Source: Hyphomicrobiales bacterium (GTDB taxonomy: Bacteria > Pseudomonadota > Alphaproteobacteria > Rhizobiales > Rhizobiaceae). From it: a stretch of DNA of 64,000 nucleotides. The DNA lies in the NCBI GenBank assembly GCA_900472675.1, contig UCJA01000015.1:310001-374000 (forward strand), written 5' to 3'. The translations under genes and the position numbers were made by a program. Positions 1 through 7,932 of this stretch are shown piece by piece. The notes beneath the pieces are model-generated. The model saw only the letters and a program-made list of their open reading frames with translations. It was not told where the DNA came from and made no database searches. How positions within the stretch are numbered: position 1 is the stretch's first letter; the number at the start of each line of letters is the position of its first letter.

Positions 1-1
1 T

Positions 2-940
2 GCCGTTGCAACGGTGCTCGTCCAGAAGGGCACGCTGAAGCCAGGCCAGATCATCGTTGCCGGCGACCAGTGGGGCCGCGTTCGTGCCCTCGTCACCGAC
101 AAGGGCGAGCAGGTCAAGGAAGCCGGTCCGGCCATGCCGGTCGAAGTGCTTGGCCTTTCGGCTACGCCTGCTGCCGGTGACCGGTTTGCGGTCGTCGAGA
201 ACGAGAGCCGTGCCCGCGAGATCTCCGAGTACCGCCAGCGCCTGACCCGCGACAAGGCAGCCGCCCGTCAGTCCGGCCAGCGTGGTTCGCTCGAACAGAT
301 GATGAGCAAGCTGCAGAACACCGGCTACAAGGAGTTCCCGCTGCTCATCAAGGGCGACGTGCAGGGTTCGATCGAGGCCATCATCGGCGCGCTGGACAAG
401 CTCGGCACGGACGAAGTCCGCGCCCGGATCGTCCACTCGGGTGCCGGCGGCATCACCGAGTCGGATATCTCGCTTGCCGAGTCCTCAGATGCGGCTATCA
501 TCGGCTTCAACGTGCGTGCCAATGTGCAGGCTCGCCAGGCCGCTGAACGGGCCGGCATCGAGATCCGCTACTACAACATCATCTACGACCTGGTGGATGA
601 CGTGAAGGCAGCGATGTCGGGCCTGCTTTCGCCGGAACGTCGCGAGACCTTCCTCGGCAATGCGCAGATCTTGGAGGTGTTCAACATCACCAAAACCGGC
701 AAGGTCGCAGGTTGCCGCGTTACGGACGGCAAGGTGGAACGTGGTGCAGGCGTTCGCCTTATCCGCGACAACGTGGTCATCCACGAAGGAAAGCTCAAGA
801 CGCTCAAGCGCTTCAAGGACGAAGTGGCCGACGTGCCGATGGGCCAGGAATGTGGCATGGCCTTCGAGAACTACGAAGACATCCGCGCCGGCGACACCAT
901 CGAGTGCTTCCGCGTGGAGCACATCACCCGCACGCTGTAA
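2..940 (+). CDS. infB: Translation initiation factor IF-2, C-terminal part (5' end outside window)
   Basis: IF-2 is the GTPase that places initiator fMet-tRNA on the 30S subunit and promotes subunit joining. The reading frame is open from base 2, so only the last 312 residues are present and the G domain lies upstream of the window. What is visible is the end of domain 2, the linker, domain III around the motif [16 protein letters not shown] (near residue 116 of the fragment) and the C-terminal fMet-tRNA-binding beta barrel ending at HITRTL. The TAA stop is followed 22 bases later by a strong intrinsic terminator. In most alphaproteobacteria rbfA follows infB directly. Here it does not, and the next genes are exbB-exbD-tonB. 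Identification is secure. Confidence 0.97.
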   Translation, partial: AVATVLVQKGTLKPGQIIVAGDQWGRVRALVTDKGEQVKEAGPAMPVEVLGLSATPAAGDRFAVVENESRAREISEYRQRLTRDKAAARQSGQRGSLEQMMSKLQNTGYKEFPLLIKGDVQGSIEAIIGALDKLGTDEVRARIVHSGAGGITESDISLAESSDAAIIGFNVRANVQARQAAERAGIEIRYYNIIYDLVDDVKAAMSGLLSPERRETFLGNAQILEVFNITKTGKVAGCRVTDGKVERGAGVRLIRDNVVIHEGKLKTLKRFKDEVADVPMGQECGMAFENYEDIRAGDTIECFRVEHITRTL

Positions 941-962
941 GCGTCATCACGGGTTTGACTTT

Positions 963-995
963 AAAGCCGCCGGAGCCTCGCTCCGGCGGCTTTTT
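963..995 (+). terminator. Rho-independent terminator after infB
   Basis: A GC-rich stem with arms GCCGCCGGAG and CTCCGGCGGC around the loop CCTCG is flanked by AAA and a run of five T. It lies 22 bases after the infB stop codon and should end the infB transcript before the TonB cluster. Confidence 0.9.
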
Positions 996-1218
996 CTGTT
1001 CGAGGCCCGCAACCTCCCCCATAGTCCCAACCCGCGGTAGACCAACCAATCAAATTGGATTCGCGTACTCAAGATTTATTAGTTGCCATTCTCACTCATG
1101 TTTATTATCCGGTAGCTGCAATTGCGAACCGGCAGCGGCCGGCGGCATCCCATCTGCTGCATCCGCATCACGATCCCTGCCGCGCCCTCGCCTGTCGAAC
1201 AGTCCGGAGTCCCGCCGC

Positions 1219-2226
1219 ATGACCGCCATCTCGACGCCTCGAGCCCACGCCTCCCGCCCGATCCATGCCCGACGCACCGCCGGTTCGGCTCTGCTTCTGG
1301 TGCTGAGCCTTGTGGCGTCTGCGGCGATGGCACAGGCTCCCGCGCCGGAGACGCCCGCCTCAGCTCCACAGCTTGCGGAACCGGCAGCGCCGGTCAGCCC
1401 CCCGCCGGCAACTCCTGCAGCGCCACCTGCCACCGCTGCACCTGTGCCTGCACCAGCCGCCGCCGAACCGCTGACGCCGGTGCTTGCCGCCGACACGCGG
1501 GCAGACCTGCCGCACGACCTTTCTCCCTGGGGCATGTTCATGGCCGCCGACTGGGTGGTGAAGGCCGTGATGTGCGGACTGGCTTTCGCCTCCCTCATCA
1601 CCTGGACGGTCTGGGTTGCCAAGACCATCGAACTTGCCGGTGCCCGCAGCCGGGCGAACCGCGCGCTGGCCGTGATCCGCAACGCCCGTACGCTGCCTGA
1701 GGCGCTCGAGGGCGCCGGACGCCGGCGGGGTCCAGCCGTGCTGATGCTGAAGGCGGCGGACGAAGAGATGCGTCTGTCCGACGCAGCACTCGACCATGCG
1801 GGCGGCGACGGCGTCAAGGAAAGGGTGGGCTCGGTCCTGTCGCGCATCGAAGCCAATGCCGGCCGCCGGATGACCCGCGGCACCGGGGCGCTCGCCACCA
1901 TCGGCTCGACCGCGCCCTTCGTCGGCCTGTTCGGCACGGTCTGGGGCATTATGAATGCCTTCATCGGCATTTCCCAATCCAACACCACGAACCTTGCCGT
2001 CGTGGCGCCGGGGATTGCCGAGGCGCTGCTTGCGACCGCGATCGGTCTGGTCGCCGCCATCCCGGCCGTGGTCATCTACAACGTCTTTGCCCGTTCGGTG
2101 ACCGGCTATCGCCAGCTTCTTGCGGATGCGGCGACGGGCGTCGAACGGCTGGTCAGCCGCGACCTCGACTTCCGCAAGCTGCCGCCCGGCCGCAAGGCGC
2201 CGGTTTCGCTCGTGGCAGGAGGCTGA
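1219..2226 (+). CDS. exbB: TonB-system energizer ExbB (long N-terminal form)
   Basis: ExbB is the inner-membrane proton-channel subunit that, with ExbD, powers TonB. The 335-residue product has a hydrophobic signal-like segment (about 20-38), then an Ala/Pro-rich periplasmic stretch to about residue 95, and three membrane segments near 112-134, 223-250 and 266-290. The second contains the conserved [15 protein letters not shown] region. The long Ala/Pro-rich N-terminal extension is typical of alphaproteobacterial (type 2) ExbB. The frame is open far upstream, but the ATG at 1219 starts a sensible signal-like sequence, so it was chosen. It is separated from exbD by only three bases. The transcript probably starts in the AT-rich stretch around 1045-1110, where iron regulation would be expected but no canonical box could be assigned. 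Confidence 0.93.
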   Translation: MTAISTPRAHASRPIHARRTAGSALLLVLSLVASAAMAQAPAPETPASAPQLAEPAAPVSPPPATPAAPPATAAPVPAPAAAEPLTPVLAADTRADLPHDLSPWGMFMAADWVVKAVMCGLAFASLITWTVWVAKTIELAGARSRANRALAVIRNARTLPEALEGAGRRRGPAVLMLKAADEEMRLSDAALDHAGGDGVKERVGSVLSRIEANAGRRMTRGTGALATIGSTAPFVGLFGTVWGIMNAFIGISQSNTTNLAVVAPGIAEALLATAIGLVAAIPAVVIYNVFARSVTGYRQLLADAATGVERLVSRDLDFRKLPPGRKAPVSLVAGG

Positions 2227-2229
2227 GGC

Positions 2230-2721
2230 ATGGCTGGCGGCATCCGGGAGCATCGCGGCGAGGACCTCGTGGAGAACCACGAGATCAACGTGACGCCATT
2301 CATCGACGTCATCCTCGTGCTCCTGATCATCTTCATGGTGGCGGCACCACTGGCGACGGTGGACGTGAACGTCGATCTGCCGGCCTCCAGCGCACAGCCG
2401 GCGGAGCGGCCCGAGGAACCCCTTTACGTGACCGTGAAGCAGGATCTCAGCCTTAACATCGGCAACGACCCGGTTGCGCGGGAGATTTTTGCCGCATCGC
2501 TGGATCGGATGACGCAGGGTGACCACACCACCCGTATCTACCTGCGGGCTGACAAGGCCGTGGACTACGGCCAGTTCATGGATGTGATGAACCTCCTGCG
2601 CGATTCGGGCTATCTGAAGATCGCCCTGGTCGGCCTGGAGGCCGTCGGCGCGGCAAGCCCGCCGGTCGATGCTCCCGCACAGCCTGCGGTGCCCAGGGAT
2701 GGCGCCTGGAGTGCGCCATGA
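2230..2721 (+). CDS. exbD: TonB-system transport protein ExbD
   Basis: ExbD is the single-span partner of ExbB and carries the proton-responsive aspartate. The 163-residue protein has a cytoplasmic N terminus, then VTPFIDVILVLLIIF with Asp26 at the start of the only membrane helix (about 24-42), then a periplasmic domain. The C-terminal 20 residues form an Ala/Pro-rich tail. A ribosome binding site (GGCAGGAGG) precedes the ATG. The TGA stop overlaps the tonB start in an ATGA arrangement, showing translational coupling within exbB-exbD-tonB. Family assignment is firm. The energized receptors are encoded elsewhere. Confidence 0.95.
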   Translation: MAGGIREHRGEDLVENHEINVTPFIDVILVLLIIFMVAAPLATVDVNVDLPASSAQPAERPEEPLYVTVKQDLSLNIGNDPVAREIFAASLDRMTQGDHTTRIYLRADKAVDYGQFMDVMNLLRDSGYLKIALVGLEAVGAASPPVDAPAQPAVPRDGAWSAP

Positions 2722-3758
2722 GCCATGTGCTGGCCTATGGCGAGAGCGGCGGCCTGCGGCTGCGGGAGCTTGGCCTGTGGAGCATGGCGGGCGCCCTGGT
2801 GCTGGCTGCGCATGTGGCCGGCGCTGCGCTTCTGATGCGCGAGGACCAGGAGATGCCCTCCGACAATTCACCACCGGCTGCGATCATGATCGAGCTTGCG
2901 GCGGAACCGGAAGCGGTGAACACCCAGCAGGAACAGATTGCGCCTGATACCAGCAACGCCGAGGAAGTGATCAGCGAGCAGGTGGAGCCGGTCGAGGAGC
3001 CGCAGCCTGCGCCGGTCGAGCAGGCGCAGGTGCAGCCGGAACCGCAAGCTGAGCCTTTGCCCGAGCCAATGCCGGAGCCAATGCCGGAGCCGCCACCGGA
3101 ACCTGTTGCAGAACCCACGCCGGAGCCGGAGACCACCCAGACCATTCCCACACCGCCGCCCGTGGTCGAGCCGCCACCGGTGGAGCCCGAACCGACCCCG
3201 GTCGAACCCGAGCCGACCCCGGAGCCTGTCGATCCCGTAGAGCAGCAGGCGACGGCGGCGCTTGAAAACGTCGAGGTGCCCTTGCCGATGACGCGGCCCG
3301 TGCCACCGGCACCCGCGCCAAAGACGGCAGAACCCGCACCCACCAAGCCTGCGCCACCCAAGCCGCCCGTCAGGACGGCGGCGAAGCCGAAGCCCGAGCA
3401 GGCGCAAAAGGAGCGCACGCAGGCCGCGCTGCCGACTACGCAATCGAACCGCACCGCCGCCAGCCAGACGTCGACCGGCTTCTTCTCCTCGTCGGTCTCG
3501 CCCGCCAAGTGGAAGTCGCGGGTAGAGGCACGGATCGCCCGCAACGCCCGAAAATGCCCAGGCAATGGGACGGGCACTGCCGCGGTGCGTTTCAACTTCG
3601 ACGGCAGCGGCAATATCACCAAGGTTTCCCTGTCGCGCTCGTCCGGCGATTCCTCCATCGACGACTATGTGGTTTCCGCCGTTCGCCGCGCATCTCCTAT
3701 TCCGGCGCCGCCCTCCGGTGTTGCAAGTTATCTGGATCAGGCTCTAAAGTGCGAGTGA
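2718..3758 (+). CDS. tonB: TonB energy-transducing protein
   Basis: TonB spans the periplasm and transmits ExbBD-derived energy to outer-membrane siderophore and heme receptors. The 346-residue protein has one N-terminal membrane anchor (about 20-40). A long Pro/Glu/Val-rich spacer follows (about 75-230, with repeated PEP, EPMPEP and VEPEPTP units). The C-terminal TonB domain begins near WKSRVEARI and contains the typical RFNFDGSGNITKVSLSRSSG segment. Two C-terminal-domain cysteines (in KCPGNG and the final KCE) could form a disulfide. The start overlaps the exbD stop by four bases. Spacer repeats produce long spurious open frames in the other frames. The assignment is confident from composition, terminal domain and operon. 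Confidence 0.93.
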   Translation: MSHVLAYGESGGLRLRELGLWSMAGALVLAAHVAGAALLMREDQEMPSDNSPPAAIMIELAAEPEAVNTQQEQIAPDTSNAEEVISEQVEPVEEPQPAPVEQAQVQPEPQAEPLPEPMPEPMPEPPPEPVAEPTPEPETTQTIPTPPPVVEPPPVEPEPTPVEPEPTPEPVDPVEQQATAALENVEVPLPMTRPVPPAPAPKTAEPAPTKPAPPKPPVRTAAKPKPEQAQKERTQAALPTTQSNRTAASQTSTGFFSSSVSPAKWKSRVEARIARNARKCPGNGTGTAAVRFNFDGSGNITKVSLSRSSGDSSIDDYVVSAVRRASPIPAPPSGVASYLDQALKCE

Positions 3759-3797
3759 TCTCATCCTCCCCGCACCTCCCCCATTCTGGATAAACGC

Positions 3798-4790
3798 ATG
3801 CATATCTCTCTTTCCGACGCCGAAACGCTCGTGCAGGGCGTGTTCGAGGCCAATGGCGTGTCTCCGGCCACGGCACGTGCCGTGGCCTCGGCCCTGGTTC
3901 AATCGGAGGCGGCCGGCCAGTCCGGCCATGGGTTGAGACGGGTGCCGGCCTATGTGAGTCAGGTTCGCACGGGCAAGGTGGACGGAAAGGCCAAACCTTC
4001 CTCCCTGCGGGCCAAGCCCGGGGTTCTCGCCATCGATGCGGCTCATGGGTTTGCCTATCCGGCGCTGGACCTTGCGGTGGACGAGCTTCCCGCCATCGCC
4101 CGCGAACAGGGGATCGCCTTTGCCGCCATCCACCGCTCCCACCATGCGGGCGTGATGGCGCTGACTGTCGAGCGCTTTGCGCAGCAGGGACTGGTGGCGC
4201 TGATGTTTGCCAATGCGCCCGCGGCCATGGCGCCCTGGGGCGGCAAGGTGCCGCTGTTCGGCACCAATCCGATCGCCTTCGCAACGCCAGTGGCGGGCAG
4301 CGATCCACTGGTGATCGATCTTGCGCTTTCCAAGGTGGCACGCGGCAAGGTGATGGAGGCCAAGCAGAAGGGTACCAGCATTCCCGACGACTGGGCCTTC
4401 GATGCCGATGGCAATCCGACGACCGATCCTCATGCGGCCTTGAAGGGCACGATGGCACCTTCCGGCGGCGCCAAAGGCGCTGCCCTTGCGCTGATGGTGG
4501 AAGTGCTGTCCGCCGGACTGACCGGGGCACATTTTTCCTACGAGGCGAGTTCGCTGTTTGACGAGAAGGGGCCGCCCCCGGCGTTGGGCCAGGCCATCAT
4601 TGCGATCGATCCGCTGGCCACGAGCGGCGCAGGAACCGCCGAGCGGTTGGCAGATCTTGCCCGGGAGATGGGTCGGCAGGAGGGCGTGAGACTGCCCGGC
4701 AAGCGCGGCCGCGGCGCGCGGGCAAAGGCTCAGTTGCATGGCATTGAAATCGACGATGAAGTTGTGGCGGCGATCACGGCGCTGGGCTGA
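3798..4790 (+). CDS. Ldh2 family (malate/L-lactate/sulfolactate-type) NAD(P)-dependent oxidoreductase
   Basis: This 330-residue protein belongs to the Ldh2/MDH2 superfamily of NAD(P)H-dependent 2-oxo-acid or cyclic-imine reductases, a fold distinct from classical malate dehydrogenases. Diagnostic segments are the N-terminal helix region SDAETLVQGVFEANG, the catalytic-site histidine segment SGHGLRR (about 47-53), AIHRSHHAGV (about 112) and GTNPIAFATP (about 155). Known members include sulfolactate dehydrogenase, ureidoglycolate dehydrogenase and delta1-piperideine/pyrroline-2-carboxylate reductases. The sequence alone does not decide the substrate. It starts 39 bases after tonB with no terminator between them, so read-through from the tonB operon is possible, but there is no functional link to iron. 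Family is confident, substrate unknown. Confidence 0.85.
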   Translation: MHISLSDAETLVQGVFEANGVSPATARAVASALVQSEAAGQSGHGLRRVPAYVSQVRTGKVDGKAKPSSLRAKPGVLAIDAAHGFAYPALDLAVDELPAIAREQGIAFAAIHRSHHAGVMALTVERFAQQGLVALMFANAPAAMAPWGGKVPLFGTNPIAFATPVAGSDPLVIDLALSKVARGKVMEAKQKGTSIPDDWAFDADGNPTTDPHAALKGTMAPSGGAKGAALALMVEVLSAGLTGAHFSYEASSLFDEKGPPPALGQAIIAIDPLATSGAGTAERLADLAREMGRQEGVRLPGKRGRGARAKAQLHGIEIDDEVVAAITALG

Positions 4791-4906
4791 GCCGCAAGCC
4801 TAAAGGCGGAAGCGCGATGCGCAGCGGTCACGGAAGTGCGCTGCGCCTCATGCCGAGCGCCTTGGCGAAATGTTTCAGTCGTAGAAGGAAGATATCCTCG
4901 AAACGT

Positions 4907-4943
4907 AAAAAGCCTGGCGCGGGAGGAGGATGCGCCAGGCTTT
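4907..4943 (-). terminator. Terminator hairpin of the sRNA, also its third CCUCCUCCC hairpin
   Basis: A perfect 9-bp GC-rich stem (12 bp when flanking A/T pairs are counted) has loop ATCCTCCTCCC and is followed on the minus strand by TTTTT. Confidence 0.8.
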
Positions 4944-5025
4944 GAACTTGATCGACAACTGGGAGGAGGAGGATGTCGTCGACCCGTATCGACGACGCTG
5001 GGAGGAGGAGGTGCGTCGTTCGATG
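4907..5025 (-). ncRNA. Triple-hairpin small RNA with CCUCCUCCC loops (cuckoo/CcsR-like)
   Basis: Read on the minus strand, this stretch holds three consecutive hairpins, each exposing a C/U-rich anti-Shine-Dalgarno-like loop. They are arms ACGACGC/GCGTCGT (4992-5019), TCGACAAC/GTCGTCGA with one mismatch (4952-4982) and GCCTGGCGC/GCGCCAGGC (4912-4940). All three loops contain CCTCCTCCC. The last hairpin is followed by five T (minus strand), so it also serves as an intrinsic terminator. A promoter-like TTGGTG-N17-TACATA lies just upstream. Alphaproteobacterial 'cuckoo' RNAs and the CcsR RNAs of Rhodobacter are known for hairpins with CCUCCUCCC in the loop. Assignment to that class is by motif only, and no expression evidence is available. 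No DUF1127 gene, the usual neighbour of CcsR RNAs, is present here. Confidence 0.75.
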
Positions 5026-5030
5026 ACCCC

Positions 5031-5059
5031 TATGTAATTGAACCGGCCTGCCGCACCAA
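5031..5059 (-). promoter_or_regulatory. Predicted promoter of the triple-hairpin sRNA
   Basis: On the minus strand, TTGGTG (5059-5054) and TACATA (5036-5031) are separated by exactly 17 bases. The -35 element is preceded by C, giving the rhizobial form CTTG. Transcription would start near 5024, directly before the first hairpin. This is a sequence-based prediction. Confidence 0.55.
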
Positions 5060-5219
5060 GAGGCTCTGCTGCAACGCAGCAATGCATTTAACGCAGAGCT
5101 GGGCATTTGCTCATTCCGCAGGCATTCTGGGGATCAGCAGCGGCTGTCGTACAAGGGTGGGCTTGCACCGATTGCTGGTCTATAGCCTTGGCAACACCGA
5201 TCAGATGAAAGACGCACCC

Positions 5220-5843
5220 ATGGCCGAGATCCGATTTCACGAAGGGGACATTTCCGAAGCGGATGTAGCGCGCTATCGCGGCGCCGTTGCCGTCGATACG
5301 GAGACGCTGGGCCTGGTACCGCGCCGCGACCGGCTCTGCGTGGTGCAGATTTCACCGGGTGACGGCACGGCCGACGTGATCCGGATCGCCCGGGACCAGA
5401 CGTCGGCGCCGAACCTCGTGTCTCTGCTGGCCGACCCCGGCCGCCAGAAGATCTTCCACTATGGCCGCTTCGATATCGCGGTGCTGTTCCACACCTTCGG
5501 GGTCACGACCACACCGGTCTTTTGCACCAAGATCGCGTCACGCCTGACCCGCACCTATACGGACCGGCACGGGCTCAAGGACAATCTCAGGGAGTTGCTG
5601 GAGATCGACGTGTCGAAAGCCCAGCAGCAATCCGACTGGGCCGCGGAGACCCTGTCGCCCGCGCAGCTCGAATACGCCGCCTCTGACGTGCTGCATCTGC
5701 ATGCCCTGCGCGACAAGCTCACCGCGCGACTTGTGCGCGACCACCGGATCGAGTTGGCGGAGGCCTGCTTCCTGTTCCTGCCGACGCGCGCCAAGCTCGA
5801 TTTGCTTGGCTGGGACGAGACCGACATCTTCGCGCACAGCTGA
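5220..5843 (+). CDS. Ribonuclease D-like 3'-5' exonuclease (DEDDy family, short form)
   Basis: The 207-residue protein is a stand-alone DEDDy exonuclease domain. All catalytic positions are visible: Asp26 and Glu28 in VDTETLGL, Asp85 in YGRFDIAVLF, and Tyr152 with Asp156 in EYAASDVLHL. It lacks the HRDC domains of full-length RNase D and is about half its length, like the short RNase D-type proteins common in rhizobia that act in 3' trimming of structured RNAs. The ATG at 5220 was chosen because family members begin with a similar MAxIRxHEGD sequence. An in-frame ATG at 5205 would add five residues. It is divergent from the sRNA upstream. Function in RNA processing is inferred from the family. 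Confidence 0.9.
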   Translation: MAEIRFHEGDISEADVARYRGAVAVDTETLGLVPRRDRLCVVQISPGDGTADVIRIARDQTSAPNLVSLLADPGRQKIFHYGRFDIAVLFHTFGVTTTPVFCTKIASRLTRTYTDRHGLKDNLRELLEIDVSKAQQQSDWAAETLSPAQLEYAASDVLHLHALRDKLTARLVRDHRIELAEACFLFLPTRAKLDLLGWDETDIFAHS

Positions 5844-6014
5844 GCGGCCTCCCTTCCGGCAAGCAGGCGTTATCGGCGGCTTAACCATTATTCTCCATAG
5901 TGGACAGCGTTTCCCGGCCTGAAGCCGCTCTGGATCGCTGCGACTGCAAGGTCGTTGTGCCATCAGCTTTTGGTCCGGGCAGCTCCGCCCCCGTCAGCAG
6001 ATGGAGCCCACGTC

Positions 6015-7838
6015 ATGCTGCCACCGGTCCGTGCCATAAGCCTGTTTCCCGAAGCCACACCGCCCGCGCTGCAGCCGGCGGCCAAGCTACAGCCCGTGCA
6101 TGCGACGGCGGCCAACGATCACGACGCGTCCATGCCTGTTTCGGGCGGCCGTCTCGGGGCCATGTCGCTTTCCGTCCAGCTTCAGCTCGCGCAAGGGCTA
6201 TCCATCTTCGCTGAAACCATCGGTGCTCTCCTCAAGCTTCCGCGCGGGCGAGACGAGGGGCTCGACGATTACGCCCAGCGAATTGCCGCTGCAGTCGAGG
6301 CGCTCGACCCGCCCGCCCGCGCGCAGCTGGAGACGGCACTCAACCAGCTTGTCCGCGGCGCGACCCTGCGACTGCTTGCCGACATGCTGAAGGACCCGGC
6401 GGGGCCTGATGCGGCGCGGCTTGCGACACTGCTGGAAAACCCGGCATCAGTGGGCAAGGACCTTGCCGCGAAGGCCGCCGTCACATCCTACCTGCAGAAC
6501 GAAGGCCGCGATGCGCGCGCCCCAGGTTCTGGCGCGCGGCCAGTGCAGCCCAGCACGCCGACTGGAGCCGCACCGCCGCCCACCACAAGCAGTACAGCCA
6601 GTTTGCCCGTGCCGAGCGGTGCAGCGCTGCCCAGGCCGGATCTGGCGCCTCTGTCCGGCGAGATAGCCACAGAACCACTGGTACTCGCCGGCAAGACCGG
6701 AACCGTTCCATCCGCGGCGGCAGGCAGCGTCACCACCCCGTCCGCCAGCGCAGGTTCGCTCGCTCCTGCCCCTACTCCAGCAATTCCAGCAGCATCCGCA
6801 CCGATTTTCGAACGGGCGTCCGCTCTTGCACCGGGAGCCACCCCGGCTGTTGTTTCGGCGATGCCTGTGCCGGACGCTGTTGGCCCCCCTGCCCCGACCA
6901 TCAACCCGGCGGTTCTGGCGTCTCTGGACGCCGCTGCCGATCTTGCGGTCCCGAATGTCGACCTCGAGGTCATCAAGGCCGAAGCGATCGCTGTGGCCGG
7001 CGCGCTGGCAAAACTTCCTCTTTCCATTTTGACAGGACGGGCGACGACCGACCTTGCTCTTCCTGCCCCCGGGAGCGCCATCCCCGACCTTGCGTCGATT
7101 GATGACCCGGGCGAAACGCCCATTTCCATTCCGCTTCGCGACCCGCTTCTGGAGCTTAAAGCCGGGCGTGCTGCCGGCGGCTTCGACTCCAACCCTGTGC
7201 TGGCGATCACCGAATGGCTGGTGGAAAATTTCATCGGAAGGCCGTTGCCGCCCGCCGCTCCCGCCAGCCCGATGAAACCGGAACGCAGCGGCGCGGATGC
7301 CCTGATCGCCAGCCTGATCGCAGGACCGCCGGCAACTCCCCCCGTCGCGGTGACCGACCATGGCGCACTGCCGGGAAAAACGTCCGCCATGCCGGACGCA
7401 GGCGCGGCTCCTGTGCCAGTGGGCCCCGATCTCGATGCGCTTGCGACGGGTAGTGTCGTGCCTGCCAAGGTGGCGGCGAAACCTCATGGCGCGGATGGTC
7501 TTCCTGACACGCCGGCGTTCGTCCTGCCAGCGTTCGTGCCACGCGAGGGCGTGCCGCTTGCCTTCGTGCCCTATCCACCGGCGGCCGAGCAGAGACGGGA
7601 GCGCGGCGGTCGCAAGGCCCAGCCCGTCACAAAGGTGGACGAAGAGGGCGAAGAGCCACCGCCCGGGGGCCAGCCGGGATATCATGGTCACGGGGGAGAC
7701 AAGGACCCGTCCGGGGGAGACACGGGCAATCCGGAGAGCCAGGGGAACGGCAACCGGGACGCGCTCAGCAAGGACCAGGACAGTCAGGGCGATGCCAATG
7801 CCCAGGACTTCTACTGGCGCATGGCGGACTGGTCCTAG
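6015..7838 (+). CDS. Large Ala/Pro-rich protein of unknown function
   Basis: This 607-residue protein is not recognised. Its N terminus (about 1-150) looks globular and helical, with regions such as LAQGLSIFAETIGALLKL and LETALNQLVRGATLRLLADM. Residues about 155-300 are Ala/Pro/Ser/Thr-rich and low in complexity. A second ordered stretch near 320-415 includes NPVLAITEWLVENFIGRPLP. The C terminus is Gly/Asp/Gln-rich and ends in DFYWRMADWS. There is no signal peptide or membrane segment. The layout recalls FliK-like or other ruler/scaffold proteins, but no motif supports a firm call. The ATG at 6015 follows GGAG at a good distance. An upstream in-frame start at 5955 is possible. A terminator follows the stop. 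Confidence 0.75.
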   Translation: MLPPVRAISLFPEATPPALQPAAKLQPVHATAANDHDASMPVSGGRLGAMSLSVQLQLAQGLSIFAETIGALLKLPRGRDEGLDDYAQRIAAAVEALDPPARAQLETALNQLVRGATLRLLADMLKDPAGPDAARLATLLENPASVGKDLAAKAAVTSYLQNEGRDARAPGSGARPVQPSTPTGAAPPPTTSSTASLPVPSGAALPRPDLAPLSGEIATEPLVLAGKTGTVPSAAAGSVTTPSASAGSLAPAPTPAIPAASAPIFERASALAPGATPAVVSAMPVPDAVGPPAPTINPAVLASLDAAADLAVPNVDLEVIKAEAIAVAGALAKLPLSILTGRATTDLALPAPGSAIPDLASIDDPGETPISIPLRDPLLELKAGRAAGGFDSNPVLAITEWLVENFIGRPLPPAAPASPMKPERSGADALIASLIAGPPATPPVAVTDHGALPGKTSAMPDAGAAPVPVGPDLDALATGSVVPAKVAAKPHGADGLPDTPAFVLPAFVPREGVPLAFVPYPPAAEQRRERGGRKAQPVTKVDEEGEEPPPGGQPGYHGHGGDKDPSGGDTGNPESQGNGNRDALSKDQDSQGDANAQDFYWRMADWS

Positions 7839-7877
7839 GTCGCTTCAGGACAGACGCCAAGCGGTTCCTTGACATGC

Positions 7878-7908
7878 AAAAGCCGCCGGACTTGCGTCCG
7901 GCGGCTTT
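7878..7908. terminator. Bidirectional terminator between the Ala/Pro-rich gene and rpsA
   Basis: A perfect stem with arms AAAGCCGCCGGA and TCCGGCGGCTTT around CTTGCG lies between convergent genes. On the minus strand it is followed by TTGCATG after a GGCTTTT run, and on the plus strand by CGTTTT, so it probably serves both. Confidence 0.8.
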
Positions 7909-7932
7909 CGTTTTGCTCAAAACAGCAGACGA

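Noticed and set aside
1045-1110. Iron-responsive operator (Fur, Irr or RirA box) before exbB
   Set aside because: The stretch is AT-rich and well placed, but no sequence matched a known box closely enough to report as a site.
4921-5012. Three GGGAGGAGG copies at about 40-base spacing, resembling a short repeat array or CRISPR
   Set aside because: The copies are loops of hairpins with different stems, there are no repeat-spacer units, and on the minus strand they fit an sRNA with terminator.
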